This document shows, piece after piece, positions 61,468 through 64,000 of a DNA stretch of 64,000 nucleotides (the first letter of the stretch is position 1; every line of letters begins with the position of its first letter). Origin of the DNA: Streptomyces sp. SLBN-118 (lineage in GTDB: Bacteria > Actinomycetota > Actinomycetes > Streptomycetales > Streptomycetaceae). The position numbers were made by a program, and so were the translations under genes. The notes below the pieces were generated by a model that had not been told where the DNA came from, made no database searches, and saw only the letters and a program-made list of their open reading frames with translations. Location: positions 434,001 to 498,000 of the forward strand of contig NZ_VFNP01000002.1 of NCBI RefSeq assembly GCF_006715635.1, in the 5' to 3' direction.

Positions 61468-62859
61468 TCAGGCGGCGGGGGTGTTCAGCACATACTCACG
61501 TGAGGCGTGCACCTCGCTGCGCAAGGCGGGCAGGTCGACGTCAAGCACCTGGCCGCACCACTTGCGCGGCTCGCCGTTCACGATCACGGCGCTGATGTTG
61601 CGGGCGTCTGAGCCCAGCACGACGGTGCCGATCGGGTCGTTGAGCGGCATGTTGTTCAGGTCCTCGGCCTGAATGACCAGCAGGTCGGCCTTCTTGCCCG
61701 GACTGAGTGAGCCGGTGACGCCGGCCAGGCCGTTGGTTTTTGCGCCCTGGAGGGTGGCGAAGTCCAGGACGTCGTACGTGGTGATGCGGGAGGGCTGCTG
61801 ATCGGTGCCGTAGGCGGCGTTGACCGCCCGCATCCGCTGGATGGCGTGCAGGGCTCGCATCTGCGTGAACATGTCGCTGGCCAGGGCGACCTCGACGTCG
61901 ATGCTCAGTCCGGGTCGGATACCGACGGACAGCGCCTCGTCGACGGCGGGGATCGCGGTCTCGAGGCCGATCTGGGAGTCGGAGGTGGGGGCGAGCGCCA
62001 CGGTGGTGCCGGTCTCGCCCATCGCCTTCCATGCCTCGCACGTCAGTCCGGTGGAGTGGATGAGGGTGACGTCGGGGCTGAGGATGCCGGCCTCGGCCCA
62101 GCGCAGCACCGCCTTGGATGAGGACATGCCGAAGACTGCGTCCACACTTACTCCGATGCCCAGCTCGCGGGCCACCGCGGCAAGTTCGTTCCCGTACGCA
62201 AAATCAGGGCCTGAGATCTCGTCGGTGGCGAGCGCGGCGAGACGCAGTGTCAGCAGTTGGTCTTCGGTGCTGAAGTACTGGTCCTTGATGCGGGTCAGAT
62301 CGCCGGGCCATTGCCGGTCCCACTCGCCGAAGTGCGGGCCCATGGAGGCGTGGACGCCTCGGATGCCGGTGTCGAGCAGAGCCTGGATGGCGGCGTGAGA
62401 GTGCTCGCGTGTGCGGGAGTTGTGGGAGAAGTCGAGCATGGTCGTGATGCCGCTGTCGATCGCTGTCAGGGCGGCCAGTCTGGTGCCGATGTACATGTCC
62501 TCGGGCCGGTAGACGGTGGCGTAGCCGGCCAGGGTGGCCGTGATGTAGCCGCCGAGGTCGTCGACGTCCGGCATGATCCGGCGAAGCTGAGCCTCCCAGG
62601 CGTGCCGGTGGGTGTCGACGAAGCCGGGGGTGAGGATCGCGCCGGTGGCGTCGACGACCACGGCGTCACCGGCACTCAGGTCGGGGCCGACCGCCGTGAT
62701 CGTGTCGCCCTCGACGAGGAGGTCGCCGCGGTCGATGACGCCGAGGCCGGGGTCCATGGTGACGATGGTCGCGCCGGTGAACAGGATGCGCCGCCTGTCG
62801 GCGGGCTGACGCCGGAGCTGTTCGAGTACGGCATGGCTGGTGGTGTCGTTGGGACTCAA
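61468..62859 (-). CDS. TRZ/ATZ-like amidohydrolase
   Basis: 463 residues from TTG 62859 (a longer frame upstream to 62991 is unlikely). Composite domain: N-terminal beta sandwich (ILFTGATIVTMDPGLGVIDR), metal-binding VDTHRHAWEAQLRRIM (HxH), ASMGPHFGEWD, and LIHSTGLTCEAWKAM with the later metal His. Position corresponding to the common H-x-x-E loop reads GVSVDAVFG, so ligand set is not fully standard. Hydrolytic deaminase or dechlorinase of unknown substrate. The C-terminal sandwich SPGKKADLLVIQAEDLNN is normal. Confidence 0.8.
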   Translation of the reverse strand: MSPNDTTSHAVLEQLRRQPADRRRILFTGATIVTMDPGLGVIDRGDLLVEGDTITAVGPDLSAGDAVVVDATGAILTPGFVDTHRHAWEAQLRRIMPDVDDLGGYITATLAGYATVYRPEDMYIGTRLAALTAIDSGITTMLDFSHNSRTREHSHAAIQALLDTGIRGVHASMGPHFGEWDRQWPGDLTRIKDQYFSTEDQLLTLRLAALATDEISGPDFAYGNELAAVARELGIGVSVDAVFGMSSSKAVLRWAEAGILSPDVTLIHSTGLTCEAWKAMGETGTTVALAPTSDSQIGLETAIPAVDEALSVGIRPGLSIDVEVALASDMFTQMRALHAIQRMRAVNAAYGTDQQPSRITTYDVLDFATLQGAKTNGLAGVTGSLSPGKKADLLVIQAEDLNNMPLNDPIGTVVLGSDARNISAVIVNGEPRKWCGQVLDVDLPALRSEVHASREYVLNTPAA

Positions 62860-63052
62860 AGGGACTTCTTCCGTATGCCGGTGAAGGCTGGGATCATGGT
62901 CCGCCCGGGGGCCGACCGAGGCTGCTGGACCACAAGCCTTGTCCGCCCGCGCCTTGGCAACCAGGTCGCCGTTTCCCCAGGTATGGCGCACCCAGGATCG
63001 ACATCACGCCATCACCCCCGGCCTGAGCTCTACGACACCCGAACCCCCGACG

Positions 63053-63928
63053 TCAGGTGTCGCTGAGAGCGCGGCCGGATCCCTCCCGCTCCGTCCGTGC
63101 AAATTCCCCTCGGTCGGCTCCGGAACGCAGTTCGACGAAGGCAGCCGCGGTGGCACTGGCGGGCTCGGCCTGGTAGACGACCAACTGCTGGTGCGGGGCA
63201 CCGTTGACTGTGAAGGCCGAGACCTGGATCTCCAGAGCACCGACCTCGGGGTGTTTGAGGTACTTCGCCTGCTGGGTCTTGCGCTTCACCTCGTGCCGTG
63301 CCCACAATGCGGCGAATTCAGAGCTCTTCATACAGAGCGCGTCGACGACTTCGGTGATCCGCGGGGAGTCGGGGTCGCGTCCGTAGGCGGTGCGGATCTC
63401 AGCGACGCAGGAGTTCGCCACCTTCTCCCAGTCCCGGTAGAAGGTGCCCCCGGCGGGGTCGAGGAAAACCATGCAGGCCAGGTTCTCGAACCGCTGGAAC
63501 CCGCTGTGCAGGGCCGCGGCGAGGGTGTTGTGCGCCAGGACGTCAAGGGCCGGCCCAAGGACGAAGGCGGGGGTGTCGGGCCAGCTGTCGAGCAGTTGGA
63601 GGAGCTGAGGGCTGATCCGGTCGTGCCCGGCGGGAAGGCGGCGGCGTTCCCGCGGCGCCCGGGTGAGTCTGCGCAAGTGGTCACGTGCCTCGTCCTCGAG
63701 GTGGAGCGCGGCGGCGACCGCGTCGATCACCTGGGGCGACGGGCTGGTCTCCCGGCCCTGTTCCAGGCGCATGTAGTAGTCGGAGCTCACGCCTGCGAGC
63801 ATGGCAACTTCCTCGCGGCGCAGCCCGGGTACCCGCCTGCGGCCGTGTCCCGGAAGGCCTACGTCCTGCGGCTTGAGGGCTCCGCGTCGTGCTCTGAGGA
63901 ACTCTCCCATAGGAGTGCTGTCGCTCAT
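63053..63928 (-). CDS. XRE-family regulator with MmyB-type ligand domain
   Basis: 291 residues. HTH near 35-60: GLRREEVAMLAGVSSDYYMR followed by LEQGRE; the rest is the helical MmyB-like ligand-binding domain (LLQLLDSWPDTPAFVLGPAL, LDPAGGTFYRDWEKVA, GALEIQVSAFTVNGAPHQQL). Typical members autoregulate and repress or activate a neighbour, often an oxidoreductase. It faces the window edge; the 72-bp tail after 63928 holds no gene. A relation to the amidohydrolase, 193 bp downstream, is possible. Confidence 0.87.
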   Translation of the reverse strand: MSDSTPMGEFLRARRGALKPQDVGLPGHGRRRVPGLRREEVAMLAGVSSDYYMRLEQGRETSPSPQVIDAVAAALHLEDEARDHLRRLTRAPRERRRLPAGHDRISPQLLQLLDSWPDTPAFVLGPALDVLAHNTLAAALHSGFQRFENLACMVFLDPAGGTFYRDWEKVANSCVAEIRTAYGRDPDSPRITEVVDALCMKSSEFAALWARHEVKRKTQQAKYLKHPEVGALEIQVSAFTVNGAPHQQLVVYQAEPASATAAAFVELRSGADRGEFARTEREGSGRALSDT

Positions 63929-64000
63929 GACCCCAACCTAGTAGGCCTGGTCAGGTTCAGATGCCGCCCGAACCTGTCGCCGGACGCCCTCCCGGTCGGC

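Noticed and set aside
1..64000. Mobile element, prophage, CRISPR or rRNA/tRNA content
   Set aside because: No transposase, integrase, phage structural gene, spaced repeat array or tRNA-like structure was recognised; decay here is by small indels and deletions.

Overview
The window is chromosomal DNA from a Streptomyces or a close relative. The base composition is very GC-rich with GC3-biased codons, GTG and TTG starts are frequent, stop/start overlaps of the GTGA type recur, and several families are typical of the genus (DUF5999, SCO2400-type zinc-ribbon proteins, GPP34, many SpoIIE-type phosphatases). I see no tRNA, rRNA, CRISPR array or intact insertion sequence. The mix of stand-alone metabolic modules with several decaying genes looks like an accessory chromosomal arm rather than the conserved core, but that placement is inference.

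Layout. 1-3.4 kb: two tandem SpoIIE/PP2C phosphatases, then a tiny zinc-ribbon gene behind a double palindromic operator and a convergent DUF5999 gene. 3.7-10.2 kb: aromatic catabolism, with pobA, a wrecked pcaB, pcaF-pcaJ-pcaI and a fused double-IclR regulator; pcaH, pcaG and pcaL are absent. 10.2-14.7 kb: DUF2071 protein, then a type III polyketide synthase / ICMT-type methyltransferase / flavoprotein operon that looks like an srsABC phenolic-lipid operon, divergent from a UbiA prenyltransferase. 14.7-23.4 kb: PolX/PHP DNA polymerase, a Ser/Thr kinase with a PQQ-type beta-propeller, a processive GT2 synthase translationally coupled to a GH26 glycanase, and two secreted proteins. 23.5-27 kb: small protein, GPP34, DUF2785, ATP-grasp enzyme, L,D-transpeptidase. 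27.4-30.7 kb: an N-terminally truncated phosphatase next to a promoter with MerR-type geometry and an ABC exporter. 31-35.2 kb: an apparent three-gene operon (APC permease, helical-repeat protein, PaaN-type aldehyde dehydrogenase). 35.2-42.6 kb: GNAT, aldo/keto reductase, cation/proton antiporter, DUF308 membrane protein, monooxygenase-like protein, Ku, GT39 glycosyltransferase. 42.7-46.3 kb: M9 collagenase and two decayed genes (an apparent M24 peptidase tail and a SpoIIE phosphatase). 46.3-53.1 kb: cyclophilin and a complete hypABFCDE nickel-maturation operon with no hydrogenase genes in view. 53.4-64 kb: VOC protein, TetR regulator facing a methyltransferase with an internal amber stop, SCO2400-type protein, anti-sigma-like ATPase and PAS/SpoIIE phosphatase, more gene debris including a gluconate kinase remnant, an amidohydrolase and an XRE/MmyB-type regulator.

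Two themes stand out. First, compact functional modules: kinase plus synthase plus glycanase, which may build and trim an extracellular polysaccharide; the srs-like/UbiA phenolic lipid locus; and the hyp operon. Second, erosion: at least five genes (pcaB, a methyltransferase, a SpoIIE phosphatase, a gluconate kinase, a short Streptomyces-type gene at 60.3 kb) carry frameshifts, nonsense codons or truncations, so pathway reconstruction from gene fragments should be cautious.
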